NCBI GenBank assembly: GCA_005800795.1
Contig: SYEN01000281.1
Span: 1-12,862 of the forward strand
Length of the DNA: 12,862 bases
Direction: 5' to 3'
Source: Burkholderiales bacterium
GTDB lineage: Bacteria > Pseudomonadota > Gammaproteobacteria > Burkholderiales > SG8-41
Each line of letters opens with the position of its first letter. Position 1 is the stretch's first letter. Under the pieces are notes generated by a model that was not told the origin of the DNA, did not search any database, and saw only the letters and a program-made list of their open reading frames with translations. Shown piece after piece: positions 6,482-12,862 of this stretch. The position numbers and the translations under genes were made by a program.

Positions 6482-7842
6482 ACCATTCGGATCCCACTGA
6501 TGCCGATCGCCACCCGACACTGAGTGCAGCCGGGCAGCGTATGCTTGACCATCCGGTACAACACCCGCACGCACCGATCTTTCGCAACAAAAGTGGCAGC
6601 CGTCTGACCGCCGATGATCTTGCGCGGCTGCGTGTTTTTGAGGCCGGCGTGGCACAAGCCGGGTTCGCGCGGCCAGGGAACGGCGATCCGCTGTGGTTGA
6701 CGGATTTTGTCGCACGCTGTCACGCCGATGTACCGTACTACCGGGCGCGTGGGGCAGCGCCGGCACATTTTGCGGACGTACCGGTCACCAGCCGAGCGGA
6801 ACTGGCACAGGACATCAAGCCGTTCGTGCTCGACAGTGTTGAGCTGGATCGATTGATCAATTTTCGCACCAGTGGAGTCACCGGCCATCCGCTGTTGATC
6901 GCGTCGCATCCACTGGTGGCGGCGTCCTACATCGCCTTCCACCGATTGGCCCTGAGCCGCTACGGCGTTGAAATGAAAGCCGGACAAGGCGACGTGGGCG
7001 TGGTGCTGCTGGGCTTTCAGCGCCGGTGTTTCACTTATGTCTCGGTGAATCCGGCGATGAATGAGGTGGGTTACGCGAAAATCAATCTGCACCCTGACGA
7101 CTGGCGAGACCCGGAAGATCGCGCGCGATATCTGGATGCGCTGCGACCGGAAATCCTGTCGGGCGATCCGGTCTCATTGGCGGCGTTGCTGGCGTTGCCG
7201 ACGGTCTGGAAACCGCGGGCAGTGGTTTCTACCTCAATGAACCTGCTGCCTGCGCTGCGTATTGAACTGGAGACCCGTTTCGGCTGCCCGGTGCTCGACG
7301 TTTATTCGATGACCGAATCCGGGCCGATAGCGGTGTTCGACGCGCACGCCAATGGGCATGTGTTATTGCAGCAAAATCTGCTGGTGGAAATTCTTGATCC
7401 CGCAGGAAAACGCATGGGCGAAGGCGAACGTGGCGAAATCACCCTCACCGGCGGGTTCAATTTCTGCTTGCCGCTGTTGCGCTATCGCACCGGCGATTAC
7501 GCGTGCCTGCAGGCGCGCGAGAACGAAATGGTTTTGACCGGATTTTCAGGCCGCGCACCCGTGCGGTTTCGTGCCGCTGGCGGTGAATGGATCAACAATA
7601 ACGACGTCACTCATGCCTTGCGGTCGTTGCCGCTGTGGCAATATCGATTGCATCAACGGGCGGATGGGGCGCTGCGATTCGAGTTTGCAGCGCCTGGCGG
7701 CCTGGCTGATCAAATTGCGCAGGTTTTGACGGCGTTGTTTGGCGATGGCTGTCTGATCGAAATTCATCACACCGCATTCGAAGATGCGAAGATAACGCCT
7801 TACTCGTCTGACGTGCCCGACATGTATTGCCAAGCGGGGTAA
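6478..7842 (+). CDS. PaaK/CapK-like adenylate-forming ligase (acyl-CoA ligase superfamily)
   Basis: Activates a carboxylic acid as an acyl-adenylate, normally passing it to CoA or another thiol. 454 residues, near the usual PaaK length (~430-440). Seen: the ATP phosphate-binding loop TSGVTGHP (131-138; usually TSGTTG), YSMTESGP (276-283, adenine/Mg motif) and LRYRTGDYA (334-342, ribose-binding Asp). A Lys in DAKITPYSSD (K438) could be the mobile C-terminal-domain Lys. The first ~45 residues are not part of the usual fold. ATG 6478 is preferred over GTG 6469 because it overlaps the upstream stop as ATGA. It is the third gene of the radical SAM cassette, and is intact although the radical SAM gene is broken. 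It is not the phenylacetate catabolic PaaK by context, since no other paa gene is present. Confidence 0.85.
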   Translation: MNHSDPTDADRHPTLSAAGQRMLDHPVQHPHAPIFRNKSGSRLTADDLARLRVFEAGVAQAGFARPGNGDPLWLTDFVARCHADVPYYRARGAAPAHFADVPVTSRAELAQDIKPFVLDSVELDRLINFRTSGVTGHPLLIASHPLVAASYIAFHRLALSRYGVEMKAGQGDVGVVLLGFQRRCFTYVSVNPAMNEVGYAKINLHPDDWRDPEDRARYLDALRPEILSGDPVSLAALLALPTVWKPRAVVSTSMNLLPALRIELETRFGCPVLDVYSMTESGPIAVFDAHANGHVLLQQNLLVEILDPAGKRMGEGERGEITLTGGFNFCLPLLRYRTGDYACLQARENEMVLTGFSGRAPVRFRAAGGEWINNNDVTHALRSLPLWQYRLHQRADGALRFEFAAPGGLADQIAQVLTALFGDGCLIEIHHTAFEDAKITPYSSDVPDMYCQAG

Positions 7843-7882
7843 CGGCACGCAACGTAGCCATCTTGTCTGTAGTCTGTTGCCT

Positions 7883-9301
7883 TCAGCCTTTCAGCGTTTT
7901 CAAAATGTGTTCTGCCGCGCGCATGCCAAACGACACCCCCTTGATCAGTCCGCCGACGTAACCACCGCCGGTCGTGCCGCCTTCCAGCCCTCCGGTGGTG
8001 GCGCCCACGGCATAGAGGCCTTCAATCGGCGCCCCGCGCGTACTCATCACGCGCCCATCGCCGTCGGTAAGAATGCCGCCAAAAGTGTAGGTCATGCCCG
8101 CGCACAGCGGCACGGCGTAGTACGGCGGTTTGTTCACCGGTGACGGCACGATGGGGTGTGCGCTGCGCGTGGGCGTGAGGCTTGCGGTTTTGCCGCCAGC
8201 CAGTGCCTCGTTGTAGCCGTGCACCGTAGCTTCCAGTTGCGCAGCGGCGATGCCGGTTTTTGCAGCCAGTTCGGCCAACGTATCCGCGCGAATGATGGTG
8301 CCGCCCGCATTCGCCAGTTGCGGATTGGCGGGGATGCGCGCGGTGCGGCCCGGGCCTTCCCAGATCGCATGGTCAAGGATTGCCCAGGCGGACAGCGGAT
8401 CAGCCAGCCGCGCAATCGTGTTGGCGACATACACGCCGCCGAGGCCTTCATCGACAAAGCGCTCACCCGCATCGTTGACTACAATGCCGACCGTGCCGAG
8501 TTCGTCGAGTTGCGGATACGGCCATACGCGGTCGTTGGTGAACGAATCACGCGACAGCATGTGCCCATAAAAATATTTGAGTTCTGAAAACTGTGCGCCC
8601 ATTGCGCGTGCCATGCGCATGCCGTCGCCGATGCCGGTGCCCGCGCCACGGGTTTTGACCTTGGCAAAATCAATGCCCATGTGCTCACGCACCAGCGCAG
8701 CGTTGCCCTGGTAGCCGCCGTCGGCGAGCACCACAGCTTTGGCGTAAAACTGTTGTTTAGTCCCACCCCCATCGTTTGTGCCCGCTTCGACACCGATGCT
8801 CTGACCTTCTTTTTCCATCAGCGTAACCGCGGGCAGGCGGAACATTTTTCCGCCGCGCTTTTCGAGATTGGTCACCAGTTGCCGCAGCGTGACATCCGGC
8901 CCGCGGCCTTTCCAGTCGAGGCCCGCGACAATCGGCCGCGGTGGCGCCAGCACATGCTGTTGCCACACAATGTTGCCGACGCGGATGTATTTCGCGCCTT
9001 CGCTTTGCAGCCAGTCGATGGCGCGGCCCGCCGTGGCGGCGAGCGCGCGCGCAAGTTCGGGGTCGGCCTTGTTGTTGGTGGCGTTGTTGATCACCTCGAT
9101 CAACTTTTCGGCGGGATCCTTGGCGTTGTGCATGGCGATGTGCAGCACACCGCCGGAGTAGCGTGAGTTGCACAGATACTGCGGGCCATCGCCGCGTTCG
9201 AGCACGGCGACTTTCAAGCCCTGCTGCGCGGCGCGGTTGGCAGCGGACAGTCCGGCGATACCGCCGCCGACTACGACTACGTCGAATTCGTGTTGGGTCA
9301 T
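7883..9301 (-). CDS. FAD-dependent dehydrogenase, tricarballylate dehydrogenase/fumarate-reductase flavoprotein type
   Basis: 472 residues, soluble, no signal peptide. Seen: Rossmann FAD motif VVVVGGGIAGLSAANRAA (8-25) and E35 binding ribose, an acidic substrate-loop region, ERFVDEG (280-286), MTYTFGGILTDGDGRV (403-418, conserved in fumarate-reductase and KstD-type flavoproteins) and the C-terminal FAD segment LYAVGATTGGLEGGTTGGGY (429-448). TcuA oxidises tricarballylate to cis-aconitate; the size and context (a Bug/TctC receptor and an isomerase-like gene nearby) favour a polycarboxylate substrate. An alternative is a 3-ketosteroid dehydrogenase-like enzyme. It is divergent from the 9437 gene across 135 bases, which suggests shared control. 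Its 3' end converges on the ligase gene with a 40-base gap and no visible terminator. Confidence 0.85.
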   Translation of the reverse strand: MTQHEFDVVVVGGGIAGLSAANRAAQQGLKVAVLERGDGPQYLCNSRYSGGVLHIAMHNAKDPAEKLIEVINNATNNKADPELARALAATAGRAIDWLQSEGAKYIRVGNIVWQQHVLAPPRPIVAGLDWKGRGPDVTLRQLVTNLEKRGGKMFRLPAVTLMEKEGQSIGVEAGTNDGGGTKQQFYAKAVVLADGGYQGNAALVREHMGIDFAKVKTRGAGTGIGDGMRMARAMGAQFSELKYFYGHMLSRDSFTNDRVWPYPQLDELGTVGIVVNDAGERFVDEGLGGVYVANTIARLADPLSAWAILDHAIWEGPGRTARIPANPQLANAGGTIIRADTLAELAAKTGIAAAQLEATVHGYNEALAGGKTASLTPTRSAHPIVPSPVNKPPYYAVPLCAGMTYTFGGILTDGDGRVMSTRGAPIEGLYAVGATTGGLEGGTTGGGYVGGLIKGVSFGMRAAEHILKTLKG

Positions 9302-9436
9302 GGGCTGATGTTCAAAATTTCCAGTAGCACCCGGGGTGGGACATGTTCATGGCGGACAGAATGATAGTGGACAATGAATCGCAATGCACGGCGTACTGCT
9401 AGACTTGCCGCAAACTCGCCATGAAGGAGTTCCATA
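9302..9436. promoter_or_regulatory. Divergent intergenic region of the organic-acid gene set
   Basis: 135 bases between the divergent starts of the FAD dehydrogenase and the isomerase-like gene must contain both promoters. I see an imperfect direct repeat (GGACAgAATGA then GGACAaTGAAT, around 9354-9380) but no confident -35/-10 pair. Confidence 0.4.
9424..9429 (+). promoter_or_regulatory. Ribosome binding site AAGGAG fixing the start at 9437
   Basis: A full AAGGAG seven bases ahead of the ATG at 9437. It decides the start of the isomerase-like gene. Confidence 0.8.
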
Positions 9437-10180
9437 ATGTCGCAAAAGCCATTTACCGGCCGCATCGGCTTGCTGGCCCCCTCATCCAACACCACGGTCG
9501 AGCCGGAGTTTTACCGCGCGTTGCCTGAAGGCGTGTCACTGCACACTGCGCGCCTGCCCATCACACAAGTAACACCGGATTCCATCGGCAAAATGGCCGA
9601 TTCGCTGGACGTGGAGTCGAAGCTGCTTGCCACCGCCGATGTGGATGTGATTATTCTGGGTGCTACTGCACCGAGTTTTTTGAAAGGCGCGGGCTACGAT
9701 CGCGAAGTCAGCGACCGCATCACGCGCGTCACCGGCAAGCCCGCGACCACCACCTCCACCGCGTTGCTTGAAGCCTTCAAGGCACTCGGCATTTCACGCA
9801 TTGCGCTCGGCTCGGCCTACAGCCCAGAAGTCAATGGCATCTGCGCAAAATTCATCGAGGCCAATGGCACCCAGGTGGTTACCATGGACGGCCTAAATGT
9901 GATCGACAATCTGCAAATCGGCCGGCTCGATGTACAGACCGCGTACGATCTCGGCAAGAAAATAGATCGCCCCGAAGCGCAAGCCATTGTACTGGCCTGC
10001 ACCAACTGGAAGAGCATGGCCATCATTGAGCGTCTCGAACAGGATCTCGGCAAGCCCGTGCTCTCGACCTCGCAGGTGAGCATCTGGGGTGCGCTGAAAA
10101 AAATCGGCTTCACCGGTAGCATCGCAGGCTTTGGCAGGCTGCTGCGCATGTTCCCGCAAGTGGCGCAAAAGGCCGCTTAA
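9437..10180 (+). CDS. Asp/Glu racemase superfamily: maleate isomerase/arylmalonate decarboxylase-like protein
   Basis: 247 residues. LLAPSSNTTVEPEFYRALP (12-30) is the N-terminal signature of maleate cis-trans isomerase-type proteins. Family enzymes use two facing Cys residues. Here the first site reads ILGATAPSFLKG (73-84) and has no Cys; the second, IVLACTNWKSM (184-194), keeps Cys188. This resembles arylmalonate decarboxylase, which has Gly at the first position (MGTSLSF) and a single Cys (C188 in the Bordetella enzyme). Tyr128 in SAYSPEVN also fits its active-site Tyr. So the reaction may be a decarboxylation or single-base chemistry on a malonate- or maleate-like diacid rather than classic isomerisation. 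Start set by AAGGAG. It heads the plus-strand genes of the organic-acid set. Confidence 0.85.
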   Translation: MSQKPFTGRIGLLAPSSNTTVEPEFYRALPEGVSLHTARLPITQVTPDSIGKMADSLDVESKLLATADVDVIILGATAPSFLKGAGYDREVSDRITRVTGKPATTTSTALLEAFKALGISRIALGSAYSPEVNGICAKFIEANGTQVVTMDGLNVIDNLQIGRLDVQTAYDLGKKIDRPEAQAIVLACTNWKSMAIIERLEQDLGKPVLSTSQVSIWGALKKIGFTGSIAGFGRLLRMFPQVAQKAA

Positions 10181-10193
10181 AAAATTAATTAAA

Positions 10194-10212
10194 TCAAATG
10201 CTTATGATTTGA
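10194..10212. repeat. Short inverted repeat TCAAAT/ATTTGA before the membrane protein gene
   Basis: Six-base arms (10194-10199 and 10207-10212) around a 7-base loop, in the AT-rich gap between the isomerase-like gene and the next GTG start. It overlaps a TATGAT (10203-10208). It could be a weak operator; the stem is too AT-rich and lacks a T-tract for a terminator. Confidence 0.3.
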
Positions 10213-10220
10213 CTTGAGTT

Positions 10221-10646
10221 GTGTCCCTGGCGTCACGAAACATCTCAACCAGGAAAGCGAAGCTCGTCGTTTGGCTGCTTCTGGTTGCCGCCGCGCCCGC
10301 GCTCGCTTCCAGCGACACGACCGCTGCCGCGGGGCTGGCGGCTTTTGTTTCGTTCGGTGTGGGTGTCGCAGGTGGCGCGGTGGCGGGCAGGTTTGGCTGG
10401 CACAGCAAGCGCGTGTTTGTTGCGGAAATGGTTGCTGTGCTGGTGTTGTGCGCGCTGTTTCTTTTGGTGGTGCGACCGCAGGATTTTCGCGACGGCTATG
10501 TCGAGTGGTTTTTTATCATGGTGCTGATATCGATACTGCCGCTGGCCCTGTGCCACTACCCGGCGTACGCCATTGCGCGCAGTCTGTCGCCGTATAAGAA
10601 CCGTGATATCAAAGGTTCCAAGGGTTCCAGTGGTTCCACTGGTTAG
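10221..10646 (+). CDS. Small membrane protein with signal peptide, unrecognised
   Basis: About 141 residues; I do not recognise a family. Residues 1-30 look like a signal peptide (basic RKAK, hydrophobic LVVWLLLVAAAP, ALA before S30). Three hydrophobic spans follow, at about 36-57, 66-86 and 94-117, then a polar tail of Gly, Ser and Lys made by a 9-bp tandem repeat. The GTG at 10221 is the likely start, with TGAG a few bases upstream. It lies 40 bases after the isomerase-like gene, and its end overlaps the probable start of the receptor gene by about 17 bases, so co-transcription is likely. A transport role is possible, but the protein does not look like TctB. Confidence 0.6.
   Translation: MSLASRNISTRKAKLVVWLLLVAAAPALASSDTTAAAGLAAFVSFGVGVAGGAVAGRFGWHSKRVFVAEMVAVLVLCALFLLVVRPQDFRDGYVEWFFIMVLISILPLALCHYPAYAIARSLSPYKNRDIKGSKGSSGSTG
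10614..10644 (+). repeat. 9-bp minisatellite GGTTCCANN, three full copies plus a partial
   Basis: GGTTCCAAG, GGTTCCAGT, GGTTCCACT and a final GGTT follow one another. The array encodes the Gly/Ser tail of the upstream membrane protein and also supplies the probable GTG start of the receptor gene (10630). Copy-number change keeps both frames, since nine is a multiple of three. Confidence 0.8.
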
Positions 10647-11664
10647 GCTCCGCGCTGAACGGGGGCCGTGGAAACTGGCGCGCACGGCTTTTAAGGCGGG
10701 TGCGGTGGTTTTCCCATTCGCGTTGATGATCACACCGGCGTTTGCGCAAAGTGCTGCCACTTATCCCGCGCGCCCGCTGCGCATGATCATTCCGGCCGGC
10801 CCTGGCGGCGGCGTGGATACCGTCGCACGGCTGGTTGGTGCACAACTTGCCACCGCGCTCGGCCAGCCGGTCACCATGGACAACCGTCCCGGTGCAGGCA
10901 CCATTCTCGCTTCAGAACTTACCGCCAAGTCGCCGCCCGACGGCCACACGTTGTTGATGGTCACCAGCAGTCACGCCATCAACGCCGGTATCCACAGGAA
11001 TCTGCGCTACGACCCGGTGGAAGATTTTTCAGCCATCGGTTTTGCAGCGACATTGCCGTTTGTTCTGGTGATTCACCCCAGCGTACCGGCGAAATCCGTA
11101 CGCGACCTCATCGCGCTGGCACGGCAGCATCCGGAAAAGCTCTATTTTTCATCGGCGGGCGCGGGGTCGGGCACACACCTGGCGTTTGAACTCTTCGCTG
11201 CGCTGGCGAAAATCAACGTGGTACATGTGCCCTACAAAGGCGGCTCAACGGCGCTGGTGGATCTGGCGGGCGGTCATGTGCAACTGATGTTCAGCAACAT
11301 CATCAACTGCATGCCCTATGTGCGCAACAAGCGGCTGATCGCATTGGGTATTTCCACCCCGAAAACATCGCCGCTGTTTCCGGGCCTGCCCGCCGTGGCC
11401 GAGTCCGGCCTGCCCGGCTACGAAGCCGACACCTGGTATGGCGTGCTTGCACCCGCGCGTGTGCCCGCCGACACCGTGATACGGCTAAACCGCGAGATCA
11501 ATGCCATACTGCGCGCGCCCGAGGTACGCGAGAAACTTTCCACGCAAGGTGCTCAGGTTGCCGATGGTGCCGTCAGCACGCCGGAAGAATTCGCCGCCCT
11601 CCTGCGCCGTGAAATTCACAAGTGGGGCAAGGTTACCAGCCGTTTGAAGCTGCAGCTTCAATAA
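10630..11664 (+). CDS. Bug/TctC family periplasmic solute receptor (tripartite tricarboxylate transporter type)
   Basis: High-affinity periplasmic receptor for a carboxylate, normally feeding a TctAB membrane pair. 344 residues from GTG 10630 (the frame is open to TTG 10573). A signal peptide ends at ITPAFA before QSAATYPARP (~39/40). Family signatures are clear: PLRMIIPAGPGGGVDTVARL, GQPVTMDNRPGAGT, SPPDGHTLLMVTSS, GAGSGTHLAFELFAALA, VVHVPYKGGSTALVDLAGG and VAESGLPGYEADTWYGVLAP. Mature length is typical. No TctA or TctB is present, so it is an orphan receptor, as is common in Burkholderiales, where such proteins may share distant transporters or sense ligands. The start is uncertain: no ATG precedes the signal peptide, and GTG 10630 lies in a minisatellite. 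Confidence 0.93.
   Translation: MVPLVRLRAERGPWKLARTAFKAGAVVFPFALMITPAFAQSAATYPARPLRMIIPAGPGGGVDTVARLVGAQLATALGQPVTMDNRPGAGTILASELTAKSPPDGHTLLMVTSSHAINAGIHRNLRYDPVEDFSAIGFAATLPFVLVIHPSVPAKSVRDLIALARQHPEKLYFSSAGAGSGTHLAFELFAALAKINVVHVPYKGGSTALVDLAGGHVQLMFSNIINCMPYVRNKRLIALGISTPKTSPLFPGLPAVAESGLPGYEADTWYGVLAPARVPADTVIRLNREINAILRAPEVREKLSTQGAQVADGAVSTPEEFAALLRREIHKWGKVTSRLKLQLQ
11644..11661. repeat. 18-bp perfect palindrome TTGAAGCTGCAGCTTCAA
   Basis: A perfect dyad of two 9-base halves covering the last codons of the receptor gene, directly before its TAA. In RNA it could fold into a hairpin with a tiny loop. The next gene starts 43 bases later. With no T-tract it is not a standard terminator; it may be an mRNA-processing or protein-binding site, or chance. 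Confidence 0.6.
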
Positions 11665-11704
11665 ACTGAAAAACCATAACTATCTGTTTTTAAAGGATAA
11701 TTTA

Positions 11705-12502
11705 ATGAGCCGTTTATTTGAAAAACTGGCCGCCGGCCAGATGGGATTGGGCGTTTGGATTAAGGGCGGCCCCAGCTGGGTGCCAACCATCGCGCGCGCC
11801 GGATTTGATTTCATACGCCCCGACATGATGTTCTCCGCCATTGACTGGCGCGAGCTCGATCATATCAACCGTACTGCGCAGGCCGTTGGCATTACAACGT
11901 GGGTGCGTGTGCCGGCGAACCCCTGGCTCGCGGGCAACGATTCGCTGCAGGTCACCGTCGATGTGCAGCGCGCGTTCAGCCTCGGCATCCCGTTCGTCGG
12001 CGCGTCGATTGCTTCCGCCGCACAGGCGCGCGCTTGCCTGGAAGTGTCGCAGGACTGGCACCGCTCCGGGGCGGGCGAGTACCCGAACTCCAACGAAACC
12101 TTCGCCGCCATGCACAAGAAGGAAGCCGACGCAGCGGTGTTCGTGCCGCACATCGAAGCCGGAAATTCGGTGAAGGAAGTCGATGAAATCATCGCGCTCG
12201 ACGGCCTGCGCGTGATCATGCTGGCCATGACGGATTTGTCCAAGGCCATCAACCTGCCGTTCGAATACGATCACCCTGAACTATGGCGCGCAGTCGATCG
12301 CATCGTTTCCAAATGCCAGGCGCGCAACATTGTGGTTGCCGCCAACATGGGTTATGCCTTCACCACGCCCGAGCAAATGCGCGACCGCGTCAAGCGCATG
12401 CACGAACACGGCATCCGCATCTGCCTGATGCAGGGTGCGGACGTGATGCTGGAAAATCTGGCGAAGGCGGTGGTGGCGGATGTGCGGGGTGCACTGGCGT
12501 AA
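11705..12502 (+). CDS. HpcH/HpaI aldolase/citrate lyase family protein with altered active site
   Basis: 265 residues, TIM-barrel class II aldolase family acting on 2-oxoacid or acyl-CoA hydroxy compounds. Compared with E. coli HpaI, the pyruvate-binding Arg70 matches Arg68 (WVRVPAN), the metal ligands Glu149 and Asp175 match Glu151 (VPHIEAGNS) and Asp177 (MTDLSKAI), and Asp42 matches Asp40. HpaI DGEHAP, however, reads DMMFSA here, so the catalytic His45 is Phe43. Start at ATG 11705 with AAAGGA (11692-11697) upstream. Last gene of the organic-acid set, 40 bases after the receptor. A lyase or aldolase producing pyruvate, acetyl-CoA or oxaloacetate from the imported acid is plausible but unproven, given the lost His. 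Confidence 0.85.
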   Translation: MSRLFEKLAAGQMGLGVWIKGGPSWVPTIARAGFDFIRPDMMFSAIDWRELDHINRTAQAVGITTWVRVPANPWLAGNDSLQVTVDVQRAFSLGIPFVGASIASAAQARACLEVSQDWHRSGAGEYPNSNETFAAMHKKEADAAVFVPHIEAGNSVKEVDEIIALDGLRVIMLAMTDLSKAINLPFEYDHPELWRAVDRIVSKCQARNIVVAANMGYAFTTPEQMRDRVKRMHEHGIRICLMQGADVMLENLAKAVVADVRGALA

Positions 12503-12515
12503 TGGCCGGTAACAC

Positions 12516-12530
12516 GCCGCGGGCAGCGGC
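12516..12530. other. Short GC hairpin between convergent genes
   Basis: GCCGC and GCGGC arms flank a five-base loop just after the aldolase-family gene, in the 43-base gap before the convergent His-rich gene. No T-run follows on either strand, so I rate it a weak terminator candidate. Confidence 0.25.
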
Positions 12531-12545
12531 TACAAATTACTTTCG

Positions 12546-12722
12546 CTACTTTCGCGCCTTGAACCAACGCAGCGCGGCCCCAGCGACGACTATTGCAGCC
12601 GCTGTCAGCAACGCATATTCCCACTCATGCAGATGCAACCCCGGCGCGTTGTGGCCCGTGTGCGCGAGCGCTTCGCTGCTGGCCAGTAGTGCTGCGATCA
12701 TCAGCTTGTTTATTTTGAACAT
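12546..12722 (-). CDS. Small His-rich exported/membrane-anchored protein downstream of ureG
   Basis: 58 residues. Residues 1-20 resemble a signal peptide (INKLMIAALLASSEALA) with cleavage before HTGHNAPGLHLHEWE, a segment with four His (21, 24, 30, 32). A transmembrane helix follows (about 36-52, YALLTAAAIVVAGAALRW) with a basic tail. If the signal is cleaved, the product is a tiny single-span protein with a His-rich outer face. ATG 12720-12722 has GAGGG six bases upstream (complement of 12729-12733) and overlaps the UreG-like stop codon. HupE/UreJ nickel permeases also start their mature part with HTGH-like sequence, so this may be a nickel-handling accessory protein or a remnant of such a permease. 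A longer in-frame reading exists upstream but is the shadow of the UreG-like gene. Confidence 0.65.
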   Translation of the reverse strand: MFKINKLMIAALLASSEALAHTGHNAPGLHLHEWEYALLTAAAIVVAGAALRWFKARK

Positions 12723-12862
12723 GGCAGACCCTCGGTTTCGATAAAGCGGATAACGGTATCCAGATTCTTGCCGGTCTTCAGGTTGGTAAAGACGAACGGT
12801 TTTTCTGCGACAGCAGTGATTGCCGTCGCTTTGGCCCACGCTTTGCGCCGCACCACCCATCA
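12710..12862 (-). pseudogene. ureG: C-terminal end of a UreG-like urease accessory GTPase, probably disrupted
   Basis: UreG is the GTPase that delivers nickel to urease. The last ~34 codons read AEKPFVFTNLKTGKNLDTVI then RFIETEGL, matching the UreG C-terminus (KPFVFTNLK... followed by an IxxFIE helix). The stop is TAA at 12710-12712, inside the start of the next gene. Further upstream the same frame gives RRKAWAKATAITAV, unlike the expected MVRDAKxMRG segment, and meets TGA at 12860-12862, at the edge of the window. A small indel in the gene or in the sequence is likely; the rest of the gene lies outside, so this is tentative. Confidence 0.6.

Noticed and set aside
6301..7092. A 263-codon minus-strand open frame opposite the ligase gene
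   Set aside because: No recognisable motif, and the opposite strand holds the ATGA-coupled ligase.
7843..7882. Bidirectional terminator between the convergent ligase and FAD dehydrogenase genes
   Set aside because: No GC-rich hairpin or T-run is visible in the 40 bases.
9354..9380. Direct repeat GGACAgAATGA / GGACAaTGAAT as an operator
   Set aside because: Only two imperfect copies, no symmetry and no regulator gene nearby; noted within the intergenic entry but not claimed as a site.
12538..12556. Tandem ACTTTCGCT/ACTTTCGCG at the end of the His-rich gene
   Set aside because: Only two 9-base copies overlapping a stop codon; within chance expectation.
1..12862. A reassigned genetic code with TGA as Trp
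   Set aside because: TGA is used as a normal stop for several genes here and TGG encodes Trp throughout.

Overview
The window looks like chromosomal DNA of a GC-rich proteobacterium, most probably a betaproteobacterium (Burkholderiales or a relative). The reasons are the ridA-recG gene pair, a Bug/TctC-type solute receptor beside small catabolic enzymes (a family greatly expanded in Burkholderiales), a two-subunit acyl-CoA dehydrogenase pair, and the end of a urease accessory gene. I see no rRNA, tRNA, insertion sequence, phage gene or CRISPR array. No gene-free stretch exceeds 300 bases.

Layout. From 1 to 4183 everything lies on the minus strand: recG (cut by the left edge), ridA, and a tightly packed pair of acyl-CoA dehydrogenase subunits. 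A 159-base divergent region follows, with a 13-bp palindrome next to a perfect TATAAT. On the plus strand come a DUF1993 protein (4343-4852), a radical SAM gene with an in-frame TGA (4892-6133), a small helical protein (6176-6481) and a PaaK/CapK-like adenylate-forming ligase (6478-7842). The last two overlap by ATGA, so the radical SAM, small protein and ligase look like one operon. I do not recognise its product; it is the best candidate here for an undescribed pathway, although the internal stop suggests it may be decaying in this genome.

From 7883 to 12502 lies a small organic-acid gene set. It has a TcuA/fumarate-reductase-like FAD dehydrogenase on the minus strand, and divergently on the plus strand a maleate isomerase/arylmalonate decarboxylase-type protein, a small membrane protein, a periplasmic Bug/TctC receptor and a HpcH/HpaI-family protein. 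Together they suggest uptake and processing of a di- or tricarboxylate, but the transporter membrane subunits are not in the window. Two of these enzymes have active sites that depart from the textbook members of their families.

At the right edge, on the minus strand, are the last residues of a UreG-like urease GTPase, apparently disrupted upstream, and overlapping it a 58-residue exported or membrane-anchored His-rich protein. Smaller items include a five-copy heptamer array between ridA and recG, a 9-bp minisatellite, and an 18-bp perfect palindrome at the end of the receptor gene.
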